Source of the DNA: Rhodoferax sp. TS-BS-61-7
Lineage (GTDB): Bacteria; Pseudomonadota; Gammaproteobacteria; Burkholderiales; Burkholderiaceae_C
Length of the DNA stretch: 64,000 bases
NCBI RefSeq assembly: GCF_002943465.1
Contig: NZ_PTQY01000001.1
Coordinates: 62,001-126,000, forward strand
Direction: 5' to 3'
Shown here piece by piece: positions 1 through 8,885 of the stretch. A model generated the notes under the pieces. The model worked only from the letters and a program-made list of their open reading frames with translations. It made no database searches and was not told the DNA's origin. The position numbers and the translations under genes are program-made. The stretch's first letter is position 1. Each line of letters begins with the position of its first letter.

Positions 1-1984
1 TGCGTACAAAGCGTTTCTGGAAAAAATTGGCTACCTAGTGCCCACACCCAAGAAGGTGAAGATCAGCACCAAAAACGTGGACGCCGAGCTGGCCACCCAA
101 GCCGGCCCACAGTTGGTAGTGCCGGTGCTCAACGCGCGCTACGCCCTCAACGCTGCGAACGCACGCTGGGGCAGCCTATACGACGCGCTGTATGGCACGG
201 ACGTGATCAGCGAAGACAAGGGCTGTGAAAAAGTCGGCCCCAAGGGCTACAACCCCAAGCGCGGCAAGAAGGTCATTGAATACGCACGCCATGTGCTGGA
301 CCGCACCGCACCGCTGAAGAAGGGCTCGCACGTGGGCTCCACGGGCTACCGCATCAAGGGCGGGGATCTGGTGGTGACCTTGAAGGACGGCAGCACCAGC
401 AAACTGGCCGACAAGGCGCAGTTCATCGGCTTCCAGGGCGACGCCAAGGCGCCTTCGTCCGTGCTGCTGCAGCACAACGGCCTGCACTTGGACATCATCA
501 TCAACCGCGCTACGCCCATCGGCAAGAGCGACGCGGCTGGCGTGAGCGACCTGGTGCTGGAAGCGGCCCTCTCCACCATCCTGGATCTGGAAGACTCCGT
601 GGCCGTGGTGGACGCCGAAGACAAGGTGCTGGCCTATGGCAACTGGCTGGGCATTCTGCAAGGCACGCTGGTGGAGCAGTTTGAGAAGGGCGGCAAGACG
701 CTGACCCGTGGCTTGAACGCCGACCGCGTGTACACCGCGCCCGATGGCAAGAAGGACGTGAAGCTGCACGGCCGCAGCCTGATGTTCGTGCGCAACGTGG
801 GCCACCTGATGACCAACCCGGCCATCACCTACACCGCGGCCGATGGCACCACCAAAGAAATCCCCGAAGGCATCATGGACGCCGTGGTCACCACCACCAT
901 CGCCCTGCACGACCTGAAGAAGACCAAGAAGGACGCCATCCGCAACTCGCGCAAGGGCTCGGTCTACATCGTCAAACCCAAGATGCATGGCCCCGCCGAA
1001 GTGGCGTTTGCCGCCGAGCTGTTCACCCGCGTGGAGAAAATGCTGGGCTTGGCGGACAGCACGGTCAAGCTGGGCATCATGGACGAAGAGCGCCGCACCA
1101 GCGTGAACCTGAAGGCCTGCATTGCCGCCGCGCAAAGCCGTGTGGCCTTCATCAACACCGGTTTCCTGGACCGCACGGGCGACGAGATGCACACCAGCAT
1201 GCACGCCGGCCCCATGGTCCGCAAGGGCGACATGAAGGCCAGCGCCTGGATCCACGCCTATGAGAAAAACAACGTGCTGGTGGGCTTGAGCTGCGGCCTG
1301 CGCGGCAAGGCGCAAATCGGCAAGGGCATGTGGGCCATGCCCGATTTAATGCGCGCCATGATGGAGCAGAAAATTGCCCACCCCAAGGCCGGCGCCAACA
1401 CCGCCTGGGTACCCAGCCCCACCGGTGCCACGCTGCACGCCCTGCACTACCACCAGCTGCTGGTGAGCGATGTGCAAAAAGACATCGAAGCCACCCACGC
1501 CAAGCGCGATGCCAAGCAGGAGCACGACGCCCTGCTGGCCGGCCTGCTGCACATCCCCGTGACCACCACGCCCAACTGGACGGACGCCGAGAAACAAGCC
1601 GAGCTGGACAACAACGCCCAAGGCATTCTGGGCTACGTGGTGCGCTGGGTGGACCAGGGCGTGGGCTGCTCCAAGGTGCCCGACATCAACGACATCGGCC
1701 TCATGGAAGACCGCGCCACGCTGCGCATCAGCAGCCAGCACATGGCCAACTGGCTGCACCACGGTGTGGTGACCAAGGAGCAGGTGGAAGAAACCTTTGC
1801 CCGTATGGCCGCCAAGGTGGACAAACAAAACGCCGGTGACAAGCTCTACACCCCCATGGTGGGCAACTTCCAGGGCGCGGCCTACCAGGCAGCGACTGAG
1901 CTGGTATTTAAGGGCTTGGCGCAGCCTAGCGGCTACACCGAGCCACTGTTGCACGCTTGGCGGTTGAAGGTGAAGGCAGCGTAA
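1..1984 (+). CDS. glcB: Malate synthase G, 5' end outside window
   Basis: Condenses glyoxylate with acetyl-CoA to malate in the cytoplasm (glyoxylate bypass, glycolate use). The frame is open from base 2, so the start lies upstream; about 660 of the roughly 725 residues usual for isoform G are present. Visible family motifs include the RSL(M)FVRNVGHLM stretch, [10 protein letters not shown] (metal-binding Glu in the E. coli enzyme), [13 protein letters not shown] (metal-binding Asp), the GCSKVPDI cysteine loop and [13 protein letters not shown], which holds the catalytic Asp. The C-terminus ends [12 protein letters not shown], as in E. coli GlcB. A strong hairpin terminator built partly from a repeat follows at 2040-2076. 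The product call is secure; only the N-terminus is unseen. Confidence 0.97.
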   Translation, partial: AYKAFLEKIGYLVPTPKKVKISTKNVDAELATQAGPQLVVPVLNARYALNAANARWGSLYDALYGTDVISEDKGCEKVGPKGYNPKRGKKVIEYARHVLDRTAPLKKGSHVGSTGYRIKGGDLVVTLKDGSTSKLADKAQFIGFQGDAKAPSSVLLQHNGLHLDIIINRATPIGKSDAAGVSDLVLEAALSTILDLEDSVAVVDAEDKVLAYGNWLGILQGTLVEQFEKGGKTLTRGLNADRVYTAPDGKKDVKLHGRSLMFVRNVGHLMTNPAITYTAADGTTKEIPEGIMDAVVTTTIALHDLKKTKKDAIRNSRKGSVYIVKPKMHGPAEVAFAAELFTRVEKMLGLADSTVKLGIMDEERRTSVNLKACIAAAQSRVAFINTGFLDRTGDEMHTSMHAGPMVRKGDMKASAWIHAYEKNNVLVGLSCGLRGKAQIGKGMWAMPDLMRAMMEQKIAHPKAGANTAWVPSPTGATLHALHYHQLLVSDVQKDIEATHAKRDAKQEHDALLAGLLHIPVTTTPNWTDAEKQAELDNNAQGILGYVVRWVDQGVGCSKVPDINDIGLMEDRATLRISSQHMANWLHHGVVTKEQVEETFARMAAKVDKQNAGDKLYTPMVGNFQGAAYQAATELVFKGLAQPSGYTEPLLHAWRLKVKAA

Positions 1985-2004
1985 GCCCCGACACCCCGCA
2001 CTAC

Positions 2005-2062
2005 GCTCCTAAATTAGGAGCTGTTTGCGCAATATCCATAAGGGTTGGAGGCCAATTAGGCC
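2005..2062 (+). repeat. Dispersed ~60-bp repeat, copy A (intergenic)
   Basis: Begins with the palindrome gctcctaaattaggagc, followed by tgcgcaatatcc and a right arm gttggaggcc. Its right half forms one arm of the glcB terminator. The left end is nearly identical to the copy inside proA at 38111. Confidence 0.8.
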
Positions 2063-2076
2063 TTCAACCCTTTTTT
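2040..2076 (+). terminator. Rho-independent terminator of glcB
   Basis: AAGGGTTGGAGGCC (2040-2053) pairs along its whole length with GGCCTTCAACCCTT (2059-2072), with one G-U pair. The loop is aatta, and the T run reaches 2076. The left arm lies within repeat copy A. Confidence 0.85.
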
Positions 2077-2135
2077 GTCCGGTAAATCCCTGCTTTTCGG
2101 CGCTTCAGTGCCACAGCCCCGCCCTAGCATGGCGC

Positions 2136-2663
2136 ATGATCCGGATCTTCATTGGTTATGACCCGCGCGAAGCCGTGGCTTACCACGTATGTGCCAACAG
2201 CATCGTGCGGCACGCACGGCAGCCCGTGGCCATCACCCCGCTGGCGCTGCACACCCTGCCCGACGAGAGCAAAGCCGTGATGTGTGTGCAACACGACTAC
2301 AAAACCAAGGCCCAGGGCAAGTACCTGGGCTCCAAAAACCAGGACTACCCGCGCAAAAACTGGTCCAGCGTGGTGCTATGGAACTGCGGCCACCCGGCCA
2401 ACCGCGTGGTGACGCCCGCGTTTGTAGAGAACGGCAGCGGCGCCCAGCTGCACCGCTTTACCTGGCTGGCTGACGAACTCATAGGCGCGCTACCGCGCGA
2501 ATGGAACTGGCTGCCACAGGAGCTAGGCCCCAACCCCGACGCCAAACTGCTGCACTGGACGCTGGGCACCCCCTGCTTCCACGAATACGCCGATGACCCC
2601 ATGGCTGCCGAATGGCACCGCGAACGCCTGCTGGCCGACTACTCACAACAACGCCATGGCTGA
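2136..2663 (+). CDS. Glycosyltransferase-like protein, apparently internally shortened
   Basis: The 175-residue product starts MIRIFIGYDPREAVAYHV and continues with KAVMCVQHDY, YPRKNWSSVVLWN and LLHWTLGTPCFHEY. These are landmarks of a small bacterial glycosyltransferase family whose members, as I recall them, run to about 230-250 residues. Between the SITPL-like segment (residues 28-34) and KAVMCV (from about residue 43) the family normally has about 50 residues, including a DxD-type metal/nucleotide-sugar motif. Here only a few residues bridge the gap. The frame is intact, so it looks like an in-frame deletion, or a divergent subfamily. An open frame extends back to 2025, but ATG 2136 matches family starts. 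It overlaps the next gene by 8 bases. Activity is doubtful without the DxD. Confidence 0.7.
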   Translation: MIRIFIGYDPREAVAYHVCANSIVRHARQPVAITPLALHTLPDESKAVMCVQHDYKTKAQGKYLGSKNQDYPRKNWSSVVLWNCGHPANRVVTPAFVENGSGAQLHRFTWLADELIGALPREWNWLPQELGPNPDAKLLHWTLGTPCFHEYADDPMAAEWHRERLLADYSQQRHG

Positions 2664-4185
2664 GGCCACGCCGGGCCTGGACCACGCACTGGCCGGTGAC
2701 CAGTTTCTGGCCCACGGGGAATTTGCACAGGCGCTGGACGCTTATGCCCAGGCGCTGGAAGCGCAGCCCCAGCAGGTGTACTGGCGTTTTTTGGCTGGCG
2801 AATCGCTGTTCCACCTGGGCCGTTATGCCGACTGTGTGGCCCTGCTGCAGGACCTGGACCCGGGCAACGACCAGACCCTGGCCATTGAACATGCGCTGAC
2901 CCTGGGCCGCGCCCTGCAGCTCACCGGGCAAACCACCGCCGCGGAGATGCAGCTCATCAAGGCCTTCATGCTGGACCCCGGCCATGAGGAAGCGGCCTAC
3001 AACCTGGGCGTGTTCTACGAACAGGCGGGCCTGCCCGAACAGGCCGTGACCTTTTTGCAAGCCGCCGCCCAGCGCCACCCCCAGTCGGTGCGCCTGCACT
3101 ACAACCTGGGCAGCAGCCTGGCCCAGTGCGGGCAGACGGCTGCGGCCGAATCCGCATTGCTTGCCACCCTGGCGCTGCAACCCAACCATATAGACGCGCA
3201 CCACAACCTGGCCTTGCTTTGCCTGCGCCAAGGCAAGCTCGCACAGGGCTGGCAACACTACGCTTGGCGCTTCAACCGCCATGCCCACGAAGGCGCACCC
3301 GCGCACTGGGTGCCAAACACCCCAGAGCTGCCCGCCGACTTGCACGGCCACACCGTGCGGGTACAGGGGGAGCAAGGCATTGGCGATGAACTGTTTTTTA
3401 TGCGCTACCTGCCCGCCTTGCAGGCGCGTGGCGCGCAGGTGCACTACCAGCTGTGCAACACCAAGCTGGCGCCCCTGCTCAGCCAGCCCGCGCTTGCATC
3501 GCTCGTGCAGACCCCCGACACACCAGCCTCCATCCGGCTACTGGTCGGTGACCTGCCCTTGGCCCTGGGCGGACCACACGCCCCAACCTGCCCCGTGGCC
3601 GTGCCACTACAAGCCAGCGCCGCCGTGCGCGCACGCCTGCAACAGCAGTACCCGCTGTTGGCCAGCCCGCGCCGCAAGCTGGGCCTGGCCTGGCGCGCAG
3701 GCACGACGCAAGCCCAGCCCCAGGGTTTTGCCACCCAGCGCTGGCTGCAAAAGTCCGCCCCGCTGGACAGCCTGCTGGATGTACTGGCAGCACTGGACGT
3801 GGAGGTGGTGGTCTTGCAGCGGGGGCTGCAGCCCAATGAGTGGGCGCAAGTGCAAGCACGTTTAGGTGCCGACCGCGTACTGAACGCGAGCACCTGCGAC
3901 CAGGACCTGAACGAGCTGCTGGGCCTGCTCTCTTGTCTGGACGGGCTGGTAGGCGTGAGCAACACCAATGTGCATCTGTGCGCAGGGCTAGGTATCGGCG
4001 GGGACGTGCTGGTGCCTGCGCCCACAGAATTTCGCTGGCAAGAGGAAGGCTCCCCCTCGCCCTGGTTTCCCGGTTTTGCGGTACACCGGCAAACCGCCAG
4101 TGCCCCAGACGCTGGGTGGCAAGCCCCCATGGCGGCGCTGGCCGCATCGCTGCAAGCGCGCTACGGCGTGGCCCAGCGACAGTAG
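2656..4185 (+). CDS. TPR-repeat protein with C-terminal glycosyltransferase-like domain
   Basis: The 509-residue protein has TPR units over roughly the first 210 residues (recurrent A-x-x-x-L-G-x-x-L and Y-N-L-G patterns). A GT9/GT41-like region follows: VRVQGEQGIGDELFFMRYLP, LGLAWRAGT, and a terminal DGLVGVSNTNVHLCAGLG motif typical of the nucleotide-sugar-binding half of heptosyltransferase/OGT-like proteins. Such fusions are thought to glycosylate proteins or assemble surface sugars; the substrate is unknown. ATG 2656 lies 8 bases inside the preceding glycosyltransferase, suggesting translational coupling. Its 3' end overlaps the convergent CYTH gene by 25 bases. Confidence 0.85.
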   Translation: MAEATPGLDHALAGDQFLAHGEFAQALDAYAQALEAQPQQVYWRFLAGESLFHLGRYADCVALLQDLDPGNDQTLAIEHALTLGRALQLTGQTTAAEMQLIKAFMLDPGHEEAAYNLGVFYEQAGLPEQAVTFLQAAAQRHPQSVRLHYNLGSSLAQCGQTAAAESALLATLALQPNHIDAHHNLALLCLRQGKLAQGWQHYAWRFNRHAHEGAPAHWVPNTPELPADLHGHTVRVQGEQGIGDELFFMRYLPALQARGAQVHYQLCNTKLAPLLSQPALASLVQTPDTPASIRLLVGDLPLALGGPHAPTCPVAVPLQASAAVRARLQQQYPLLASPRRKLGLAWRAGTTQAQPQGFATQRWLQKSAPLDSLLDVLAALDVEVVVLQRGLQPNEWAQVQARLGADRVLNASTCDQDLNELLGLLSCLDGLVGVSNTNVHLCAGLGIGGDVLVPAPTEFRWQEEGSPSPWFPGFAVHRQTASAPDAGWQAPMAALAASLQARYGVAQRQ

Positions 4186-4628
4186 GGGTGCGCGGCCAGG
4201 TTGGAGTTGAAGTAACGCGCATCCTGCGTCACCTCGTCACCCAGCCAGTCGGGCCGCACAAAGGCTTGGTCTTCGGACTCCAGCTCCACCTCGGCCACGA
4301 CCAGCCCGGCGTTATCGCCGGCAAACACATCCAGCTCCCAGCGCGTGCCCGCGTGGTCCAACAGATAGCGGGTTTTTTCGACCAAAGGGCCATCACACTG
4401 CGCCAACAGGGCTTCTGCGTCAGCCAGGGGAATGGGGTACTCAAACTCGGCACGTGTCGCGCCCACACTCACCCCTTTGATGGTGAGAAATGCGGCCTCG
4501 CCCGCAATACGCACGCGCACTGTGCGGGCCTTGTCCCGGTTCAAGTAGCCCTGGCGATAGGGCACGCCGGGTGTCTCGCGCCAAGGCTGGCCCTTGACCA
4601 AAAATTTACGTTCGATTTCCACGCCCAT
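4161..4628 (-). CDS. CYTH-domain phosphatase (inorganic triphosphatase-like)
   Basis: The 155-residue protein has the CYTH signature EIERKFLV at residues 4-11, then YLNRDKARTVRVRI, AFLTIKG, FEYPIP, LVEKTRYLL, WELDVFAGDNAGLVVAEVEL and the FVRPDWLG tail. These are the acidic and basic strands lining the triphosphate tunnel of the CYTH/triphosphate tunnel metalloenzyme fold. Members usually hydrolyse tripolyphosphate or other triphosphates with a divalent metal. The length matches single-domain bacterial members. It is convergent and overlapping with the TPR gene and stands alone on its strand. The substrate is inferred from the family. Confidence 0.88.
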   Translation of the reverse strand: MGVEIERKFLVKGQPWRETPGVPYRQGYLNRDKARTVRVRIAGEAAFLTIKGVSVGATRAEFEYPIPLADAEALLAQCDGPLVEKTRYLLDHAGTRWELDVFAGDNAGLVVAEVELESEDQAFVRPDWLGDEVTQDARYFNSNLAAHPYCRWATP

Positions 4629-4680
4629 GGGTTTTGCTTTCCTTTGCCAAACAGCAGGCGCTGGCTACACTGTGGACACC

Positions 4681-4905
4681 ATGTCCATGCCACGCTCCAC
4701 CACCCCTGAAGTGTGCCCGCTGTGCGGCCAAGGCAACCAATGCGCCATGGAAATGGAGCGCAGCACCGGCCAAAAGCAACCGCCTTGCTGGTGCACCCAA
4801 GCCAGCTTCAGCGCAGAACTGTTGGCCAGCGTGCCCGCGGCCGACCAGGGAAAGACCTGCATCTGCGCTGCCTGCGCCGCCCGCTCACTCCACCCGGTGC
4901 AATGA
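4681..4905 (+). CDS. Cysteine-rich CWC-family small protein
   Basis: The 74-residue protein shows CPLCGQGNQCAME near the N-terminus, CWC in the centre and CICAACAA near the C-terminus. This arrangement fits the small Cys_rich_CWC family of presumed metal-binding proteins of unknown role. ATG 4681 is chosen because the cysteine motif starts 11 residues later; the upstream open frame is antisense to the CYTH gene. The CYTH start at 4628 is divergent, 52 bases away. The 3' end overlaps the next, convergent gene by 21 bases. Confidence 0.75.
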   Translation: MSMPRSTTPEVCPLCGQGNQCAMEMERSTGQKQPPCWCTQASFSAELLASVPAADQGKTCICAACAARSLHPVQ

Positions 4906-5214
4906 CGCAAGGTTAATCAGGGCAGACAACACTTCGGGCTTGAAGCCCACACGGTTGCGTGTGGTGTCGCTGTAGCCACCACTGAGCACCAGGGTCTGCA
5001 GGTACTCCACGCAGTCGCGGTGGCCCCAAAATTTTTCGATGGCCAGGGCGATGCGAATGTGGTGCTCGGCAATGATGGCCATCTCATGGTCAATGCGGGC
5101 CTGCAGCGGCCGCTCATGGAAAGGCATAGGGCGCGTGGGCAAGTCCTCCTCTTCCCACTGCAGGGAGGGGAAACCGGTTTCGTGAAAACGGGAGTCTTTC
5201 GGGTCTGGCACCAT
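4885..5214 (-). CDS. Conserved hypothetical protein
   Basis: The 109-residue soluble protein has a charged Pro-rich N-terminal third (DLPTRPMPFHERP) and a helical C-terminal part with HHIRIALAIEKFWGHRDCVEYLQTL and a GGYSDTTRNRVGF motif. I do not recognise a named domain. ATG 5214 faces amn (start 5284) across a 69-base divergent promoter region. The 3' end overlaps the cysteine-rich gene. Codon use matches its neighbours, so it looks like a resident lineage gene. Function unknown. Confidence 0.65.
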   Translation of the reverse strand: MVPDPKDSRFHETGFPSLQWEEEDLPTRPMPFHERPLQARIDHEMAIIAEHHIRIALAIEKFWGHRDCVEYLQTLVLSGGYSDTTRNRVGFKPEVLSALINLASLHRVE

Positions 5215-5283
5215 GGGCCTCGTGGTGGTCTTGCCTGCACTCTACCGCATACCGGCGCAACAATCACGCGGCACAATACCCCC

Positions 5284-6777
5284 ATGTCCAGCCTGCCCCC
5301 CTTCATCGCCCCCGCCCGCTTTACCGACCCGGCCGCCGCACTGGCCCAGGTACAACGCATTTACGACAGCAGCATCCAGCATCTGCGCCAGGGCATGCAG
5401 CGTTTTGTGGCGGGTGACGACAGCGCTGGCCATGTCCGGGCCTGCTACCCGCTGGTGCGTATCCACACCGACACCGTGTCCCGCGCCCCCACAGCCGACG
5501 TGTCCCTGCTGAGCTACGGTTTTGTGGCCGGCCCTGGCCGGTTTGAGACCACCCTCACCCGCCCCGACCTCTACAGCGGCTACTACCTGGAGCAGTTCCG
5601 CCTGCTGTTGCAAAACCACGGTGTGGAACTGGAGATTGGCACCAGCAGCCAGCCCATCCCGGTGCATTTTTCGTTTGCCGAACACGACCATGTGGAAGGC
5701 AATATGAGCGCCCAGCGCCGCACCCTGATGCGCGACCTGTTCGACCTGCCCGACCTGGCCGCCATGGACGACGGCATTGCCAATGGCACCTATGTGCCCA
5801 AGGCCGGTGAAGCCCTGCCGCTGGCCCTGTTCACCGCGCCACGCGTGGACTACTCCTTGCACCGCCTGCGCCACTACACAGGCACCGGGCCCGAGCATTT
5901 TCAGAACTTTGTGCTGTTCACCAACTACCAGTTCTACATCGACGAATTCGTGCGCATGGGCCATGCGGCCATGGCCGACCCCAACAGTGAGTACTGCGCG
6001 TTTGTAGAACCCGGCAACGTGATCACCCGCCGCGTAGGCCTGGCGGCCGAGTCCATCGACGCACTGGGCACCGCCCCACCGCGCCTGCCACAAATGCCGG
6101 GCTACCACCTGGTGCGCGCCGACAACGCGGGCATCACCATGGTCAACATCGGCGTGGGCCCGGCCAACGCCAAAAACATCACCGACCACATTGCCGTGCT
6201 GCGCCCCCACGCATGGATCATGGTGGGCCACTGCGCTGGCCTGCGCAACAGCCAGCAACTGGGCGACTACGTACTGGCCCACGGCTATGTGCGCGAGGAC
6301 CACGTGTTGGACGAAGAGCTGCCGCTATGGGTGCCAATCCCTGCCCTGGCCGAAGTGCAAATGGCGCTGGAGCAGGCCGTGGCCGAGGTCACCCAGGTGC
6401 AGGGCATCGCACTCAAAAGCATCATGCGCACCGGCACCGTGGCCAGCACCGACAACCGCAACTGGGAGCTGCTGCCCGACAACCAGCCCCAGCGCCGTTT
6501 CAGCCAGAGCCGCGCCGTGGCGCTGGACATGGAAAGCGCCACCATTGCGGCCAATGGCTTTCGCTTTCGCGTGCCCTACGGCACCTTGCTGTGTGTGAGT
6601 GACAAGCCCTTGCACGGCGAAATCAAGCTGCCCGGCATGGCCAACCACTTCTACCGCGAGCGGGTCGACCAACACCTGCGCATCGGCATTCGCGCGCTGG
6701 AGCTGCTGCGCGCCCAAAGCCTGAACAAGCTGCACAGCCGCAAGCTACGCAGCTTTGCCGAGGTGGCTTTCCAGTAA
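5284..6777 (+). CDS. amn: AMP nucleosidase
   Basis: Cleaves the N-glycosidic bond of AMP to adenine and ribose-5-phosphate, controlling adenylate pools. The 497-residue protein is close to the 484 of E. coli Amn and has the same two-part build. The N-terminal AMP-nucleosidase domain (RACYPLVRIHTDT, LTRPDLYSGYYLEQF, PIPVHFSF) is followed by a phosphorylase-fold catalytic half. That half carries TMVNIGVGPANAKNITDHIAVLRP, MVGHCAGLR and the VALDMESATIAANGFRFRVPYG base-recognition segment. ATG 5284 (MSSLPPF) is preferred over the long upstream open frame. A diguanylate cyclase gene starts 5 bases after its stop and is probably cotranscribed. Confidence 0.95.
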   Translation: MSSLPPFIAPARFTDPAAALAQVQRIYDSSIQHLRQGMQRFVAGDDSAGHVRACYPLVRIHTDTVSRAPTADVSLLSYGFVAGPGRFETTLTRPDLYSGYYLEQFRLLLQNHGVELEIGTSSQPIPVHFSFAEHDHVEGNMSAQRRTLMRDLFDLPDLAAMDDGIANGTYVPKAGEALPLALFTAPRVDYSLHRLRHYTGTGPEHFQNFVLFTNYQFYIDEFVRMGHAAMADPNSEYCAFVEPGNVITRRVGLAAESIDALGTAPPRLPQMPGYHLVRADNAGITMVNIGVGPANAKNITDHIAVLRPHAWIMVGHCAGLRNSQQLGDYVLAHGYVREDHVLDEELPLWVPIPALAEVQMALEQAVAEVTQVQGIALKSIMRTGTVASTDNRNWELLPDNQPQRRFSQSRAVALDMESATIAANGFRFRVPYGTLLCVSDKPLHGEIKLPGMANHFYRERVDQHLRIGIRALELLRAQSLNKLHSRKLRSFAEVAFQ

Positions 6778-6781
6778 CCGA

Positions 6782-7936
6782 ATGGAGAAACTCAACGTCC
6801 TGACCATCCTGGTCCTCACGGCGCTTAACCTGAGCACCGTCTCCGTCGCCCTGCTCCTGATCATGGGCAAAGGCATCAGCCGTGCGGCGCGCCTGGCGCA
6901 GTTCAGCCTGCTAAGCCAAACCCTGGGCTGGGTGGCCATCATCAGCTCTGGCTTTGTGTTTGGCCACTGGCTGGACCCGGTCTTGTCCACCGCCGCGATG
7001 GTGCTGGCCTCGGTGGCCAACTACCTGATGTTTCTGGCCCTGCAGGCCTGGCTGGGGCCGCGCCCCAACCAACGGGCGCTCATCGCCCTGATGGTGCTGA
7101 TGCCGCTGGGCTACGCCCTGAGTTTTGAGCACTACAGCCTGCGGGTGGGTTATGCCAACCTGATGTTTGCGCTACAGCTGACCATCGTGGCACAAGCCGC
7201 ACTTGGGCCGCGCCAGCCGGGCGGGCTGCGCTGGCGCGCCCTGGTCTGCCTGTGTTACGCCGCAGTCGCCTGCGCGTCGCTGGCGCGTGGCGTGCTGGGC
7301 GCGTTTTACCCCGAGCTGTACCCCACCTTCGACGCGCCACACATCGTCAATGTGCTGGCCCAGCTCACCGCCAACATGGCCCTGGTGCTCACCACCGTGG
7401 CGGTGTTGGTGGCCTGGCGCGAAGAGGCCGAAGGCCAGCTGCGCGAACAGGCCTTTACCGACAACATCACCGGCCTGCTCAACCGCCATGGCTGGGACGA
7501 CCGGGCGCCCGCCCTGTTTGACCAGGCCCGGCGCCACAACACGCCGCTGGCCCTGATCCTGCTGGACCTGGACCACTTCAAACGCGTGAACGACACGCAG
7601 GGCCACGAAGTAGGCGACCAGGTGCTGCGCCTGGTGGGCAAGGTGCTGCAGTCCAACCGGCGCAGCAGCGACCTGGCCGCCCGCATTGGTGGCGAAGAAT
7701 TTGCCCTGCTGCTGCCGCAAACCGACAAACGCGCCGCCCTGCACGTAGAGCAACGCCTGCGCCTGGCCTTGCTGGAGGAAGGCATCCAGCAGCCCACCTT
7801 GCGCGTGGGCTACAGCGCAGGCCTGGCCCTGCTACAAGCGGGCGACCGCAAGCTCACCGACTTCATGGTGCGTGCTGACGCCGCGCTGTACCAGGCCAAG
7901 GCGCAAGGTCGCGGCCGCCTGCTGCAAGCCGACTAA
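6782..7936 (+). CDS. Membrane-bound GGDEF diguanylate cyclase
   Basis: The 384-residue protein has about six hydrophobic segments over residues 1-212, then a GGDEF domain. LDLDHFKRVND (261-271) provides metal-binding Asp residues. The active-site motif is GGEEF (303-307), and RSSD (294-297) lies five residues upstream. That is the RxxD spacing of the inhibitory I-site, so c-di-GMP product feedback is expected. It should make c-di-GMP from GTP in response to an unknown membrane cue; the N-terminal half matches no sensor domain I can name. It follows amn by 4 bases and precedes an ABC exporter by 24 bases. Confidence 0.92.
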   Translation: MEKLNVLTILVLTALNLSTVSVALLLIMGKGISRAARLAQFSLLSQTLGWVAIISSGFVFGHWLDPVLSTAAMVLASVANYLMFLALQAWLGPRPNQRALIALMVLMPLGYALSFEHYSLRVGYANLMFALQLTIVAQAALGPRQPGGLRWRALVCLCYAAVACASLARGVLGAFYPELYPTFDAPHIVNVLAQLTANMALVLTTVAVLVAWREEAEGQLREQAFTDNITGLLNRHGWDDRAPALFDQARRHNTPLALILLDLDHFKRVNDTQGHEVGDQVLRLVGKVLQSNRRSSDLAARIGGEEFALLLPQTDKRAALHVEQRLRLALLEEGIQQPTLRVGYSAGLALLQAGDRKLTDFMVRADAALYQAKAQGRGRLLQAD

Positions 7937-7960
7937 GAGGCCCTGCGGCACAATGGCCGC

Positions 7961-8884
7961 ATGAATGCAAAACTGTTTGAAGTGCAGCACTTGCACAAGC
8001 GTTATGGCGACGCCGAAGTGGTCAAAGACCTGTCCTTTGAGATTGCTCCGGGCGAGTGCCTGGGCGTGATTGGGCCCAATGGTGCAGGCAAAACCACCAC
8101 CATCCGCATGTGCCTGGGTCACACCGTGCCCGATGGCGGCAGCATCCACGCGCTGGGCCTGGAAATGCCGCGCGACGCACTGGCCATCAAGGCCGCGCTG
8201 GGCGTGGTCACCCAGTTCGACACGCTGGACCCGGACTTCAGCTGCGCCGAGAACCTGCTGGTCTATGGCCGCTACTTTGGCATGAAGGACGCGGCCATCC
8301 GCGCGCGTATTCCGCAGCTGCTGGAGTTTGCGGCGCTGACCCACAAGGCCAATGCCAAACCCGGCGAACTGTCCGGCGGCATGCGCCGGCGCCTGAGCCT
8401 GGCGCGCGCGCTGGTGAACGACCCCAAGCTTCTGCTGCTGGACGAACCCACCACCGGCCTGGACCCGCAAGCCCGCCACCTGATGTGGGAGCGCCTGCAG
8501 GTGCTGCTGCAGCAAGGCAAGTCCATTTTGCTGACCACCCACTTCATGGACGAGGCCGAACGCTTGTGCAACCGCCTGCTGGTGCTGGACCACGGCAAAA
8601 AGATTGCCGAAGGCACACCGCGCGCCCTGATCGCCCAGCACCTGGAGCCCGATGTGGTGGAGGTGTTTGGCGTGGGCGCGCTGGCGCTGGTGGACGGCCC
8701 ATTGCGCAGCCTAGCGGCCCGCGTGGAAGTGAGCGGCGAGACCGTGTTCTTCTACACACAAGATGCCGGCGCCCTGTTGCAGGGCCTGGCCGCCCACCCG
8801 CAGCTGCGCACCCTGCACCGCCCGGCCAACCTGGAAGATTTGTTTTTGAAACTGACCGGACGTCAGATCCGCGAGGACGCCTGA
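7961..8884 (+). CDS. ABC exporter ATP-binding protein, NodI-like
   Basis: The 307-residue ATPase has Walker A GPNGAGKTT, signature LSGGMRRRLSLARAL, Walker B LLLLDEPTTGLD and the switch His in LLTTHFMDEAERL. A roughly 70-residue C-terminal extension contains LEDLFLKLTGR, typical of the DrrA/NodI subfamily that pairs with ABC-2 permeases. The permease gene follows after one base, so the two form a transporter. NodIJ-type systems in non-symbionts export unknown lipophilic or polysaccharide-like substrates; NodI itself exports Nod factor. ATG 7961 follows the cyclase stop by 24 bases. Confidence 0.93.
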   Translation: MNAKLFEVQHLHKRYGDAEVVKDLSFEIAPGECLGVIGPNGAGKTTTIRMCLGHTVPDGGSIHALGLEMPRDALAIKAALGVVTQFDTLDPDFSCAENLLVYGRYFGMKDAAIRARIPQLLEFAALTHKANAKPGELSGGMRRRLSLARALVNDPKLLLLDEPTTGLDPQARHLMWERLQVLLQQGKSILLTTHFMDEAERLCNRLLVLDHGKKIAEGTPRALIAQHLEPDVVEVFGVGALALVDGPLRSLAARVEVSGETVFFYTQDAGALLQGLAAHPQLRTLHRPANLEDLFLKLTGRQIREDA

Positions 8885-8885
8885 T

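Noticed and set aside
176-1315. 379-codon minus-strand open frame
   Set aside because: Antisense to malate synthase G, which is certain.
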